Source: Candidatus Azobacteroides sp. | GTDB lineage: Bacteria > Bacteroidota > Bacteroidia > Bacteroidales > WRGA01 | Direction: 5' to 3' | Assembly (NCBI GenBank): GCA_021201815.1 | Contig: JAJQEC010000112.1 | Coordinates: forward strand, 1-48,669 | DNA: 48,669 bases | Shown: positions 36,228 through 47,118 of the stretch, piece after piece | Position numbering within the stretch: the stretch's first letter is position 1 | Layout of the letters: every line of letters begins with the position of its first letter | Notes under the pieces: generated by a model | What the model saw: the letters and a program-made list of their open reading frames with translations, nothing else | Told to the model about the DNA's origin: nothing | Databases searched by the model: none | Position numbers and translations under genes: made by a program

Positions 36228-37709
36228 ATGAAAAGAAAAACTAAATTAATGGCTAAAGCGCTGATATTTTTCGGGATATGTCTTGTTTTCTGCGCCCTAC
36301 ACCCGGTTAAAGCCGGAATCCATCAACCGGATATTACCCAGAAAAATGATAATACTAAAGTATATGTATCTCAGCGACCGGAAGTACACGACAGATTATT
36401 TACTTCAAAAGCAGTAGAAAATAAAATCAATACGGTAAAAGCACTGCTGACGAATCCCAAATTAAGATGGATGTTTGAAAACTGTTTTCCAAATACGCTG
36501 GATACTACCGTACGCTATCGTACGACTGATGGCAAAGACGACACGGTTATCTATACAGGCGATATTCATGCCATGTGGCTACGGGACTCAGGAGCACAGG
36601 TCTGGCCTTACATCATGCTTGCAAATGAAGACCCGGAATTGAAAAAGATGCTTGCAGGAACTATCCGCAGACAGTTTATATATATCAATATTGATCCGTA
36701 TGCCAACGCCTTCCTGGATCCGCTTGACCCGGACCCGGACCATCAGTGGATGAGTGACCTGACCGATATGAAACCGGAGTTACATGAACGCAAATGGGAA
36801 ATCGATTCCCTTTGCTATCCCCTGCGCCTTGCCTATCAATACTGGAAAGTGACTGGTGATGCAAGTATTTTTGATGATATATGGCTGACGGCTATCACAA
36901 ATATTCTCCGGACTTTCAAAGAACAGCAAAAGAAAGAGGGGCATGGCCCATACACTTTCCAGCGTTCTTCCATCCGGCAAATGGATACTATGTCAAATGA
37001 CGGACTGGGTAACCCGGTACGTCCGGTCGGTCTGATCGCTTCTGCTTTCCGTCCTTCGGACGACGCAACAATTTTCCAGTTTCTTATTCCGTCTAACTTT
37101 TTTGCTGGTTCTTCCTTACGGAAAGCAGCCGAAATTCTTACAACGGTAAATAAGGAAAATGCACTTTCTCAGGAATGCCTCGCATTAGCTCAGGAAGTAG
37201 AAAATGCCCTTCTTCAATATGCCACTTACCAGCATCCGAAACATGGCACTATCTATGCTTTTGAAGTAGATGGCTTCGGTAACCAGCTATTGATGGACGA
37301 TGCCAATGTTCCGAGTTTATTAGGACTGGCTTACCTGGGAGATGTAGGTATAAATGATCCGGTTTACCAAAATACCCGTAACTTTGTATGGAGTGAGGAC
37401 AACCCTTATTTCTTCCGGGGAACGGCCGGGGAAGGCATCGGTGGCCCTCACGTGGGATACGATATGATCTGGCCTATGAGCATTATGATGAAGGCTTTTA
37501 CCAGCCAGAACGATGAAGAAATTCGTTTCTGTCTGACCATGCTGATGAATACGGATGCCGGTACCGGTTTTATGCATGAGTCTTTCCATAAAAATGATCC
37601 GGAAAACTTTACCCGTGAATGGTTTGCCTGGCAGAACACATTATTCGGTGAGCTTATCATTAAATTGATTGACAATGGGAAACTGGAATTATTAAATAGC
37701 CTTCCGTAA
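36228..37709 (+). CDS. GH125 exo-alpha-1,6-mannosidase
   Basis: A 493-residue exported enzyme (signal peptide with MAKALIFFGICLVFCALHPVKA). Motifs of family GH125 (formerly DUF1237) are continuous: DTTVRY, YTGDIHAMWLRDSGAQVWPY, FQRSSIRQMDTMSNDGLGNPV, GLIASAFRPSDDATIFQFLIPSN, DDANVPSLLGLAYLG, GPHVGYDMIWPMSIMM and TGFMHESFHKNDP. Characterised members remove alpha-1,6-mannose from high-mannose N-glycans or yeast mannan by inversion. A GTG at 36210 in frame is possible, but ATG 36228 starts the basic part of the signal. It lies beside other glycosidases and is followed by a strong terminator. Confidence 0.95.
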   Translation: MKRKTKLMAKALIFFGICLVFCALHPVKAGIHQPDITQKNDNTKVYVSQRPEVHDRLFTSKAVENKINTVKALLTNPKLRWMFENCFPNTLDTTVRYRTTDGKDDTVIYTGDIHAMWLRDSGAQVWPYIMLANEDPELKKMLAGTIRRQFIYINIDPYANAFLDPLDPDPDHQWMSDLTDMKPELHERKWEIDSLCYPLRLAYQYWKVTGDASIFDDIWLTAITNILRTFKEQQKKEGHGPYTFQRSSIRQMDTMSNDGLGNPVRPVGLIASAFRPSDDATIFQFLIPSNFFAGSSLRKAAEILTTVNKENALSQECLALAQEVENALLQYATYQHPKHGTIYAFEVDGFGNQLLMDDANVPSLLGLAYLGDVGINDPVYQNTRNFVWSEDNPYFFRGTAGEGIGGPHVGYDMIWPMSIMMKAFTSQNDEEIRFCLTMLMNTDAGTGFMHESFHKNDPENFTREWFAWQNTLFGELIIKLIDNGKLELLNSLP

Positions 37710-37747
37710 GCAGAAACCTTTAATAATTTCCTATCTTTTATCTTATA

Positions 37748-37793
37748 CTCCCTTCCTGCCTGAAAAATGAGGAAGGAAGGGAGCACTTTTTTG
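37748..37793 (+). terminator. Terminator after GH125
   Basis: CTCCCTTCCT (37748-37757) pairs with AGGAAGGGAG (37774-37783), followed by CACTTTTTTG. Confidence 0.8.
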
Positions 37794-37854
37794 ACCTTAT
37801 TGCCTAGTTACTCTTCATCGGAATTTCAATATCTCTTTCTTATTTTTGCAGTTA

Positions 37855-38015
37855 GCCGTGGGCTGAGGCCGCACGGCTTAACGTGCGACCACTAACGTGG
37901 TCGGTTATGACCTTCTTTAATTGTAATAAATCCGGAAACAAAGGATTTTTAAGAATTCTACTTCTGACCACGTTAGTGGTCGTATCTCCTTAGCCGTGCG
38001 GCCTTAGCCCACGGC
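37855..38015. repeat. Large palindromic REP/MITE-like element
   Basis: The left arm (37855-37912) and right arm (37965-38015) are inverted copies. Each holds a GCCGTG...CACGGC hairpin and the perfect hairpin GACCAC-taac-GTGGTC. The roughly 50-base centre is A/T-rich. It contains no gene and lies between the convergent GH125 and GH3 genes. A degenerate relative is at 24034-24095. Confidence 0.75.
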
Positions 38016-38118
38016 AAAAGCAATATGTATCCCTTATCTCTCTATTTCAGAAATCCTATGCGAAATAAAGACTTTCTCTTCCGAGTTTCATTTACCCATA
38101 GCAAAGAATAACAAAAAC

Positions 38119-40992
38119 CTAAAACATCTTTTCCAATACCTTATCCTTTGTAACAAATGAAATCTTCCGGATATCAATATCATTTCTTACATCAAACGTA
38201 AGAACCGCCGCCTGGCCGGGATCAAGTTCGAAATGATGATTATCCCCTTCCTTAATACCATTGACATACATAGCCATTTTACCGAAGTCGTTGATATTGC
38301 CGGTATTTTTAACTTCTACCTGAACTTTCTTTTTATTATACTGCAGGTCATTGGAAATACCTTTATAATCCAGTTTAAAATCAGCTTTGTATTCTCCGGT
38401 ATATTCTATCATACCATTTACCCCCTGAGAAGCATTCGGATATCCCACACTATCCTTAATCCTGTCTTTCGGAACATATGATGGGCTGGAGCCACCAACC
38501 ATAATTTTAAATTCACCCGGCTCTACTACCCGGTCCATATTTTCATTTAATAAAGAAATTTCATAAGGAGTTAATGTAAAAGAAACCACCTTTGATTCAC
38601 CCGGCGCAAGATGTATCCGGTCAAAGTTTTTCAATTCCATAACTCTTGTTTTTACGGAAGCATACATATCCGTAATATATAGCTGTACGACTTCATCCCC
38701 GGCTATCTTCCCGGTATTTTTCACTGTAGCCTGCACATCGATATTTCCATTATCCTGCCGGGTTATTTTCAGGTCCGAATATTCGAACGAAGTGTAACTC
38801 AACCCGTAACCGAAAGGATAAAGAGGAGTAAAATCAATATCCACATATTCATACCGGCGACCGGAGGTTTTAAAATTGTAATAAAAAGGTACCTGCCCGA
38901 CATGACGGGGGAAGGTCATTGGCAGACGTCCGGCAGGGTTATAGTTTCCGAAGATCACATCCGCCGTGGCCAGTCCTCCTTCCTGTCCGGGAAGCCAGTT
39001 TACCAGAATCGCCGCACAGTTGTCGGCAGCATAAGAGAGATTATAAGGACGGCCCGCCTGTAACACCAGAATAACGGGTTTACCGGCAGCACACACCGCT
39101 TCCAGTAATTCCTGCTGGTAACCGGGTAGTTCCAGCGTAGCCAGGTCGTGATTTTCCCCGGATGTCCTGACGATATCCTGTAAACTTTCACTATTTGAGC
39201 AGTCGCCCAATACCATAATCACGACATCCGATTTTTTAGCAAGATTCACAGCCGCATCCCGGTTGAAATAATCCTTTTTAAAGAATTCACAACCTTTTTC
39301 ATAAGATACCTTTGTATTCTTATTTACCACTTCCTTTATTCCGTATAATACGGATTTCAACAGGTGCCTGTCCCTTTTCTGGCTGTAATCTCCCAACTGC
39401 AGGTCATCCGCACCGGGACCGATCACTGCAATCGACTTCAAGGAGTTGGATAAAGGCAGAATATTGTTTTTATTTTCCAGCAATACAATAGATTCCAATG
39501 CAGACTGATAAGCTACCTGCTGATGTTCCGGACTGTTCCATCCCGGATACACCTTATCCCAGTCCAGCGGTTGGGAAGGATTATGCTCGAAAAATCCGTT
39601 CCGGAACATAGTAGCAAGCATACTACGACATACATTATCCAGATTCTCCGTATTCAGGCGTCCCGCTTTGGCTGCTTCAATCACCTCCCTATTATTATAG
39701 GTACTCCCGCAATTGGTTGCAATACCGGCAGCCAATCCCTGTTCCGCAGCCTCTATCAAGTCTTTGGCCGTATAATGCTTTATGGCCGTCAGGTTACTTA
39801 ATGCACCGCAGTCACTGACAATAAATCCGTTAAACCCCCATTCTTCCCTGAGAATATTAATGAGAAGCTCCTTGCTTTTTGCGACAGGCACACCCATATA
39901 GTCATTATACGACATCATAATTGACTGGCAATCATATTTCTTTATCACATCCCAGAAAGGCACAAAATGGATTTCCCGCATCTCCCGTTCGGACAGTCCG
40001 ATGTCATGCGAATCCCGTCCCCCTAATGGTGCCCCGTGAACACCGAAATGCTTGGGAGTGGTCATCAATCCGGTCGATTGAAATCCTTTGATCCATGCGC
40101 CACCCATTTCTGCCACTAATACCGGATCTTCTCCGTATGTTTCCTCACAACGCCCCCATCTTGGGTCCTGAGCAACATCCAGTACCGGTGACTATGCCTG
40201 CACAGCATTCGCACTCTTTGTTTCTTCACCGATCACCCGGGCTACCGTTTCCATCAGCTTTCTGTTCCAGGTGGCTCCTAACCCGATCGATTGTGGAAAC
40301 ATCGTTGCACCGCTCCCATACGAAAAACCATGAATAGCCTCTACTTTGGTAAGAGGCGGAATACCCAGGCGCTTTACCCCGGGTATCCCCCACCCTTCCC
40401 GGATCAGTTCCATTTTCTCTTCCGGAAGCATCTCCGCAAGAATAAGTTCTACTCGTTCTTCTACCGGAAGGCTTGTGTTCAGCCAGGGACGGGGGATATT
40501 TTCGTCTGAGAAAACAGTCGGTTGTTCCTCGACATTCATTACTTCTACCGAACTGATTCCATAAGGTTTTGACATGGCATTTCCCCGGAAAGAAATCTTT
40601 ACATGCGCTCCGTATTTGGGTTCGAGCTGTAGCTGATACTCTTTATTTCCTGTTACGGTATATTTTACCGGCTCTCCCGGATTCATAGGATCATAAGTGA
40701 TAAAGATATCTACCAGCTTTTCAATATCCTTTTTCGTAAGTTCTTCAGACGTAATCCGGATTTCCTTCACATCTCCCGACGATCTCAACGTAAGCATCAG
40801 GTATTGTTCAACGGATAAGTCTTTATTTCCGATCTCCCATTTTGTAGCCGGATTATTATCCAGTACCCGGGATGCTTTCTGCTCATTTACAGAAGCACTG
40901 ATCGATACGATATTTGTATTTCCCTGTCCCATGGCACTTCCTGCAAGAAGCACCAGAGAAAAGATCAGCAGCAAAGATTCCTTCGTTCTCAT
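38119..40992 (-). pseudogene. GH3 glycoside hydrolase interrupted by an in-frame amber codon
   Basis: One frame of 958 codons encodes a signal peptide (MRTKESLLLIFSLVLLAGSAMGQ), a discoidin-like N-terminal domain (about 25-155), and the GH3 barrel. Codon 267 (40194-40192) is TAG, inside AVQA-stop-SPVLDVAQDPRWGR, where GH3 enzymes usually have an aromatic residue; TGG to TAG is the simplest change. Both sides are otherwise intact, including TTPKHFGVHGAP, the nucleophile in GFIVSDCGAL (about 394), the alpha/beta domain and a C-terminal fibronectin-III-like domain. Without the stop it would be a normal beta-glucosidase/xylosidase-type enzyme. No other lesion was seen, so the mutation is recent, is a sequence error, or is read through. 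Confidence 0.85.
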
Positions 40993-41605
40993 ATTGTTTT
41001 ATTAATGGATTAGAAATAAAGTCAGGATACAAAGAAAAGTGCCGGCACTTAACAAATGAATTAACAGGAGACTTAATATTTATTTTTTTGCCATTTCCAT
41101 ATAAAAAAAGTCCGCAAAAGGAGAAAAAAAGTTGGTTTTATTCATCTACTTTCACCTTATCCTATCCTTTTATCGTATAAATAAAATATCCCTTGCTATA
41201 TAAATTAGCCGGATTCCTCAACAGGATAATTCCAGATTAATCGAAATATTATGTTTTTATTAATTTTCTCTTCCTCTATTCATTCACAAAAGAAGACAAA
41301 AAATGACAGTCGATCTTTCCATTTTATTTTCCCGGCATTGAAGACTGTATTTATCCCGGTGGTTTCACCATACAGGAATTTGTTTCCGGGTTGTGGTCAT
41401 ACAACCCGTGCAAAGAGATAGGTTCTGCGGTTAATACAAGGTATGTATACCGTTCATAAGTGCCGTTTCTTAGCAAATAGCCTTCATTTCACAGACATGA
41501 AGTTCCTCCTGCCGCTTTTTCAGAGCAGTTAATTGTTTTTTCCTATGCATTGATATTAAATTATCCTTTCCGCATTTAATTTTAATAAAAAAGAAAGATG
41601 TACCG
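40993..41605. other. Intergenic region with a repeated segment
   Basis: About 610 bases between the GH3 and GH29 genes. 41228-41304 matches 43544-43621 (shared core AATATTATGTTTTTATTAAT). GTGCCGGCAC at about 41040 is a 10-base palindrome near the expected GH3 promoter. No credible gene. Confidence 0.5.
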
Positions 41606-42982
41606 TTATGGAAGCGCATTCTCCAGTTTATATACCCAGGCATGCTGACAAGGTATATCCATAATTTCCAGGGAAGGCGGTTGAATAGTCAGCGTGTTGT
41701 TTTTATAAACAGCATTTATTTTCTTATTTGAACCCAGCAATGTCAGCCGTTTCGGGTTGTTGATATTTTTTATGGTTACCGGTTTCTTATTCCATTCGGT
41801 TACAATAACATACAGATCCTTTTCTTTTTTAGTAAAGTAGATTCCATTTTTACTCATCCCCGGAACAGCATGTTCCCATTGACGGGTGTCATAGATTGCC
41901 TCTCCGTTTACGCTGAGCCACTCTCCTATTTCAGCAAGGCGTTGCTGCATAATTACCGGAATACGCCCGTCCGCAGTTGGTCCGATATTCAGCAAGAGGT
42001 TTCCTCCACGGGCTACTTTATCAATAAGGATATGGATAAGTTCTTTTCCGGAGGAATAGTCTTCCAGGTTTTCATTCCTGTTATATCCGAAAGAACCGGC
42101 AATTCCCCGGCATTCCTCCCAGGGATGGGTAAACAGAATGTCTTTGGAATCATCTTCATAAATCAGGTCATATTCCGTCGTATAAAAACTACCATATTTG
42201 CTGCGTGTTTCCGAACCCCAGCGATCATTTACCACCACAGTTTCCTTTACAGGAGAGTCATTATAGAGCCATGCCAGAAACTCTTCGCTTTTCCAGGTTC
42301 TACTGGGATGCTCCCATTCCCCGTCTGCCCAGATCACTTCAGGCCCGTAACGCAGCGTAAGATCTTTAAGCTGTGGAAGCATGTGCTCTTTAACATACTG
42401 GTCTACATTTTGTTTGTATAACGGATGATTCCATTCATACAAGGAAAAATAGAATCCCATCTTCAGGTCTTTTTTCCTGGCTGCGTCCATTAGTTCTTTA
42501 CATATATCCCGGTGCGGACCCACATCGACACTGTTCCAGTTTACACTTTGTGCACTGGGCCACAAGGCAAAACCTTCATGATGCTTGGAAGTAAGCACCA
42601 CATATCTTGCCCCTGCATTTCGAATGATATCCACCCATTTGTCCGGTTCGAAAAACTCAGCTTTAAATCCGCTGACAAAGTCCTGATAATGAAAGTTAGG
42701 TCCATACATGCGGTTATGATAGGTACGGAAGTCCACGCCATCCTTGTCTTCCGGATTCAGGCGGTGCCAGTACCATTCGGCATATTTGGAATATACCCCT
42801 CCTTCATTGGGCGCCCACGCCGGTACGGAATAGAGTCCCCAGTGAATAAATATACCAAACTTAGCATTTTCAAACCATTCGGGTGTCCGGCGTTTATCCA
42901 GGGATTCCCACACCGGTTCGTATCTCTCCTGTGACATAAGAGCAAAAGAGAACATAAAAAGACAAAAAAACAGTTTCTTCAT
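41606..42982 (-). CDS. GH29 alpha-L-fucosidase
   Basis: A 458-residue exported enzyme with signal peptide MKKLFFCLFMFSFALMSQ. The GH29 barrel shows WFENAKFGIFIHWGLYSVPAW (about 36-56), VVLTSKHHEGFALWPS (128-143) and the nucleophile Asp220 in VIWADGEW, with GGNLLLNIGPTADGRIP later. Retaining fucosidases of this family cleave terminal alpha-fucose from mucins, N-glycans or plant glycans. A short C-terminal beta domain completes a normal length. It is transcribed toward the GH3 gene, with the two in the same direction but 600 bases apart. Confidence 0.95.
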   Translation of the reverse strand: MKKLFFCLFMFSFALMSQERYEPVWESLDKRRTPEWFENAKFGIFIHWGLYSVPAWAPNEGGVYSKYAEWYWHRLNPEDKDGVDFRTYHNRMYGPNFHYQDFVSGFKAEFFEPDKWVDIIRNAGARYVVLTSKHHEGFALWPSAQSVNWNSVDVGPHRDICKELMDAARKKDLKMGFYFSLYEWNHPLYKQNVDQYVKEHMLPQLKDLTLRYGPEVIWADGEWEHPSRTWKSEEFLAWLYNDSPVKETVVVNDRWGSETRSKYGSFYTTEYDLIYEDDSKDILFTHPWEECRGIAGSFGYNRNENLEDYSSGKELIHILIDKVARGGNLLLNIGPTADGRIPVIMQQRLAEIGEWLSVNGEAIYDTRQWEHAVPGMSKNGIYFTKKEKDLYVIVTEWNKKPVTIKNINNPKRLTLLGSNKKINAVYKNNTLTIQPPSLEIMDIPCQHAWVYKLENALP

Positions 42983-43691
42983 GGGTGTATTATTTTATGT
43001 ATATAATGATTAATATTTCCAAGTGAACCCACATCCTCAATCGCAGGAGTGGGAGAACCAGTCAACATTCAGTGAAGCTAATGCGAGGCTGTCTCCCTGT
43101 TTATCTTCCTATATGTCATAAAGTTGCGTTGACTGACAGCTACAAGTGGCAACCTGTATCAGACGGATACCTTATAATTATAGTATTTCGTAAGACCACC
43201 GGTTTATCTTATCATACATCAAATTTATTGCGGCAGCACTAAATAACGCCATCCACCCTTTGGGGTATGTACACAGCAGGTATTCACCGATTCCTTTTCT
43301 TCCTTTTTAATAAACCGGCGATGGCATTTATTCCTCTTTAGTTTTACTCTGCAAATCTAAAATATTCTTTTGAAACCGGAATATGTAAAAGGAGAGTTAA
43401 TACCTTCCGGTTTCCTGTTGTAAAATAGGAAAAGTGCTCATGGTTCTCTCTAATCCCTCATCCTTTCTACCCTCTCTTACTTCTTCCGGTTTATAAATAA
43501 ATCTACTTCCAACCTATAAATTTCCACAATTTCTTCATCTAATTATTCCATATTAATCGGAATATTATGTTTTTATTAATTCCCTTTTCCCATATTTGCC
43601 CATAGTAAGAAGACAGAAAAGAATAAGCACACATTCACTGCTGTCTTTTTACTTAATACTTTTTACCTTTTAATCATTATTCTAAAAAAGC
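42983..43691. other. Intergenic region before GH2
   Basis: About 710 bases between divergent GH29 and GH2 genes. 43544-43621 is the second copy of the segment at 41228-41304 and lies 70 bases before the GH2 start, so it may carry regulatory sites. The rest shows no credible gene. Confidence 0.5.
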
Positions 43692-46600
43692 ATGAAAACG
43701 TATTTTTTTAAATTTCTTTCGTTTTTCCTGATAATTAGTTATTCAGCCGGAGCATTTTCGGGAAATCAACAAGAGAATAATCAGCGGCTGGTGTATAAAG
43801 AACGGTTTGCACCTACCGAAGGCCTTGTAAATAAATATGAGAAACAACACCGGCAGGAAATCTGCATCAACGGCTACTGGGATTTTCAGGGAGTTTCCCT
43901 TCCCTCCGGCTATATGCATGGAAAAGGCATTGCACCTGAGCTTCCGCGACCACAGGAAGGAGCCTGGGATAAACAGAAAATAAAAATTCCTTCACCATGG
44001 AACATAAACTCTTTTGCTAACAGAGATCTGGAAGGACCCGACCACCGAAACTACCCTTCGTATCCCAAAGAATGGGAAGAAGTAAAAATGGCGTGGATGA
44101 GAAAAAGTGTGACCATCCCTTCGAACTGGACGGGAAAAGTAATCAAGCTGCATTTCGAAGCCGTTGCCGGCTTTACCGAAGTATATATTAAGGATAAAAA
44201 GGTAGCCGAGAACTTTGATATATTTTTACCTTTCGATGCGGACATTACGAATATGGTAACTCCCGGAGAAACAATAGAGATTCTGGTCGGAGTGAGAAGC
44301 CAGTCCTTATTTGAGGACAATTCTACCATCGGACGCAGAATTGTTCCGGCCGGTTCTATGTGGGGATATCACATTGCGGGAATCTGGCAGGATGTGTTTC
44401 TCTATGCGTTACCGGCCGTACATATAGAAGATATTTATATAAAACCTCTTGTTTCAGCGCAGGCACTCGAACTGGAAGTAACGATAAAAAACCAGTCCGG
44501 TAAAAAAGAAAATCTCACCCTTCAGGGGGACGTAAAAGAATGGATCAACAAAGCCGGTAATGAGATCAATTCCGCACCGGTACCCAACTGGGAACTGGGA
44601 CATCGGGTATTAAATATCCCGACAACCGGTATCACACTGGCAGCAGGACAAAGGCAAACGTATACAATCCGTATTCCGGTAAAAGATGAATTGGAATACT
44701 GGACCCCTAACCAGCCGAACCTATACGGAATCCTTTTGTCCGTGAACGATAAAAAACAATCGCTCGACACAAAATACGAACGTTTCGGATGGCGGGAATG
44801 GACAATAAAAGGAACACAACAATACCTGAACGGGCAACCGTACGAACTCCGCGGAGATTCCTGGCATTTTATGGGTATTCCCCAGATGACCCGCCGGTAC
44901 GCATGGGCATGGTTTAAAGCCATTAAAGAGGCAAACGGGAATGCTGTAAGACCTCACGCGCAGATATATCCGCGTTTTTACCTGGATATGGCAGACGAAA
45001 TGGGAATATGTGTCATGAATGAAACAGCCATCTGGGCAAGTGATGGCGGACCGAAGATGGATTCCGATAAATTCTGGGAAGCCTGTAAAGAACATATCAG
45101 GCGTTTCGTCTTAAGAGACAGGAATCATGCTTCCGTGTTCGGATGGAGTATCAGTAATGAAAACAAACCTGTAATCAACCATGTATATAACAGGCCGGAA
45201 CTAATGGAACCCCAGAAACAGGCATGGAAAGACTGGCTGGAAATTGTCACGACAAACGATCCTACCCGCCCATGGGTATCCAGCGACGGGGAAGATGACG
45301 GAGAAGGCATCCTTCCTGTTACTGTTGGACACTACGGAGATGAAAATTCCATGCGACACTGGGTGGAAATCGGAAAGCCCTGGGGGATCGGAGAACATAG
45401 TATGGCTTATTACGGAACACCGGAACAGGTTTCCGTTTATAATGGAGAATATGCCTATGTATCTCAAGAAAAACGGATGGAAGGACTGGCAAACGAATGT
45501 TACCACCTGATTGCCAGTCAGCGTAGGATGAATGCATCCTATATATCCGTTTTCAATCTGGCATGGTATGCCTTAAAACCTCTTCCATTGGGAAAAAAAG
45601 ATTTGACAACTTCTCCTTCCCTGACAGAAGACGGTGTCTTCTTTACGGAGTATGTAGAAGGAATTCCCGGTGTACAACCGGAACGGATGGGTCCTTACTG
45701 CTCTACATTCAATCCTGGTTATGATCCGAATCTTCCCTTATACGATCCGTGGCCGATGTACGACGCCATGCGGGCAGCATATGCACCGGGCGGGCCAGCG
45801 TGGTCCACATGGATGGAAATAACGGACAAAGGGAAAAAAGAAGCAACCGGTACACCCCTGAAAAGATACACAAATGTAGTGTTTATAGGAGAAAAGGATT
45901 CCAGGGTAAAAAACATCCTCGACAAACAAGGAGTTATCTTTTCCTCAAAAACAAACGCTCCTTCTTCTACATTATATATTATTGACGGAACGCATGCATT
46001 AAACGGAGAAAATGAAAAGCTCTTACGCCGAGATATTGAAAAAGGAGCCGATATATGGATATGGGGAATTACACCTCAGACATTGCCCAGCCTGCAGCAT
46101 ATCCTTCCCCTGCCACTGGAAGTGGAACCCCGGGTAATTTCCTCTTTCCTGCCTGAATCCAAATCCTGGACACAGGGAATGAACAATTCCGATTTCTATT
46201 TTTGTGAATTACAACAGGCAGACGCTTCTCAATACGGGATGAAAGGGCAACTGGTAAATGAAGGAGAAGTCCTCCTGAATGCCTGCAATACGGACTGGAG
46301 AAAGTGGAACAAACGTCCGGAAGAACTCAAAACAGGAGCTACAGTACGTAGCGAATATGAGAACAAAGGTCCTGCCCCAGCATTTATCCGTTATCAATCT
46401 GGCTGTTCCTCATTTTATATCAGTACCCTTACGGAATTTACCAATTCGGAAAAAGGATTCAATACCTTATCTACCATGCTTTATAATGCCGGTATTGCCT
46501 GTGATAAATCTATCACCTCAGGTACCGATATGTTTTTCCTACGGGATGGACAAATGCAATTCCCCGGAAGTGCAAAAGATAAATTTGAAAAAGCAACAGG

Positions 46601-46925
46601 AGATATGCAACAACTGGAAGTATGGGTATGGAGTCCCCGTCCGTTGGATGATCTGCTGATTGAGCCGAATATGCCGAAACTGAACCTGCTGGTTTTTGCC
46701 GAGGAAAGCAAACTGGAAGTAAACGGGGAAGTAATAAATAAATCCACCAGAGTCAACCGGGATTATGAATATATGGAACTTCCCTTAAAACAAGGATGGA
46801 ACCGCCTGAATCTGTTTATTTCTGAAAAAGACAAGGGAGATTTTCAGGCTTCGTTCATCTGCCGGAATAAAAGTGATTTCCTTCCGCTGCTGAAAGTTTC
46901 TTACCATAATCCGGAAAAGCAATAG
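43692..46925 (+). CDS. GH2-family glycoside hydrolase
   Basis: A 1077-residue exported protein (signal peptide MKTYFFKFLSFFLIISYSAGAFSG). A sugar-binding jelly roll (about 55-245, with ICINGYWDFQGV and MWGYHIAGIWQDVFLYA) is followed by an Ig-like domain and the GH2 barrel (about 375-700). The acid/base Glu490 lies in FGWSISNENKP, and the likely nucleophile Glu568 in GIGEHSMAYYG. An extra C-terminal region of about 350 residues follows, larger than in simple beta-galactosidases. The exact specificity (galactosidase, glucuronidase, mannosidase or other) cannot be read from the motifs. It ends at a terminator. Confidence 0.88.
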   Translation: MKTYFFKFLSFFLIISYSAGAFSGNQQENNQRLVYKERFAPTEGLVNKYEKQHRQEICINGYWDFQGVSLPSGYMHGKGIAPELPRPQEGAWDKQKIKIPSPWNINSFANRDLEGPDHRNYPSYPKEWEEVKMAWMRKSVTIPSNWTGKVIKLHFEAVAGFTEVYIKDKKVAENFDIFLPFDADITNMVTPGETIEILVGVRSQSLFEDNSTIGRRIVPAGSMWGYHIAGIWQDVFLYALPAVHIEDIYIKPLVSAQALELEVTIKNQSGKKENLTLQGDVKEWINKAGNEINSAPVPNWELGHRVLNIPTTGITLAAGQRQTYTIRIPVKDELEYWTPNQPNLYGILLSVNDKKQSLDTKYERFGWREWTIKGTQQYLNGQPYELRGDSWHFMGIPQMTRRYAWAWFKAIKEANGNAVRPHAQIYPRFYLDMADEMGICVMNETAIWASDGGPKMDSDKFWEACKEHIRRFVLRDRNHASVFGWSISNENKPVINHVYNRPELMEPQKQAWKDWLEIVTTNDPTRPWVSSDGEDDGEGILPVTVGHYGDENSMRHWVEIGKPWGIGEHSMAYYGTPEQVSVYNGEYAYVSQEKRMEGLANECYHLIASQRRMNASYISVFNLAWYALKPLPLGKKDLTTSPSLTEDGVFFTEYVEGIPGVQPERMGPYCSTFNPGYDPNLPLYDPWPMYDAMRAAYAPGGPAWSTWMEITDKGKKEATGTPLKRYTNVVFIGEKDSRVKNILDKQGVIFSSKTNAPSSTLYIIDGTHALNGENEKLLRRDIEKGADIWIWGITPQTLPSLQHILPLPLEVEPRVISSFLPESKSWTQGMNNSDFYFCELQQADASQYGMKGQLVNEGEVLLNACNTDWRKWNKRPEELKTGATVRSEYENKGPAPAFIRYQSGCSSFYISTLTEFTNSEKGFNTLSTMLYNAGIACDKSITSGTDMFFLRDGQMQFPGSAKDKFEKATGDMQQLEVWVWSPRPLDDLLIEPNMPKLNLLVFAEESKLEVNGEVINKSTRVNRDYEYMELPLKQGWNRLNLFISEKDKGDFQASFICRNKSDFLPLLKVSYHNPEKQ

Positions 46926-46975
46926 CAGGTATAAAATCCGAAAGGAACAAGCTTGTTGTAAGTTTAAAGAGGAAA

Positions 46976-47016
46976 GCAGGGTTTATCTATACTAAGATAA
47001 ATCCTGCTTTTGTTTT
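46976..47016 (+). terminator. Terminator after GH2
   Basis: GCAGGGTTTATCT pairs with AGATAAATCCTGC (one G-T), loop ATACTA, followed by TTTTGTTTT. Confidence 0.85.
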
Positions 47017-47032
47017 GGTGTATTAGCTGTGG

Positions 47033-47118
47033 GGTAACCCTTCTGGTGTAACAACCGTGGGTTAACCCTTCCCCTTTTGACTTCGTCAAAAGATACTTCC
47101 CTTCCCTGAAGGGAAGAG
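47033..47118 (-). repeat. Dispersed repeat, left copy
   Basis: On the minus strand it matches 48523-48604 in inverted orientation: GGGAAGGGTTAACCCACGG followed by ACCAGAAGGGTTACC, and two small hairpins (CTTTTGAC-TTC-GTCAAAAG; CTTCCCT-tc-AGGGAAG). Non-coding. Confidence 0.75.
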
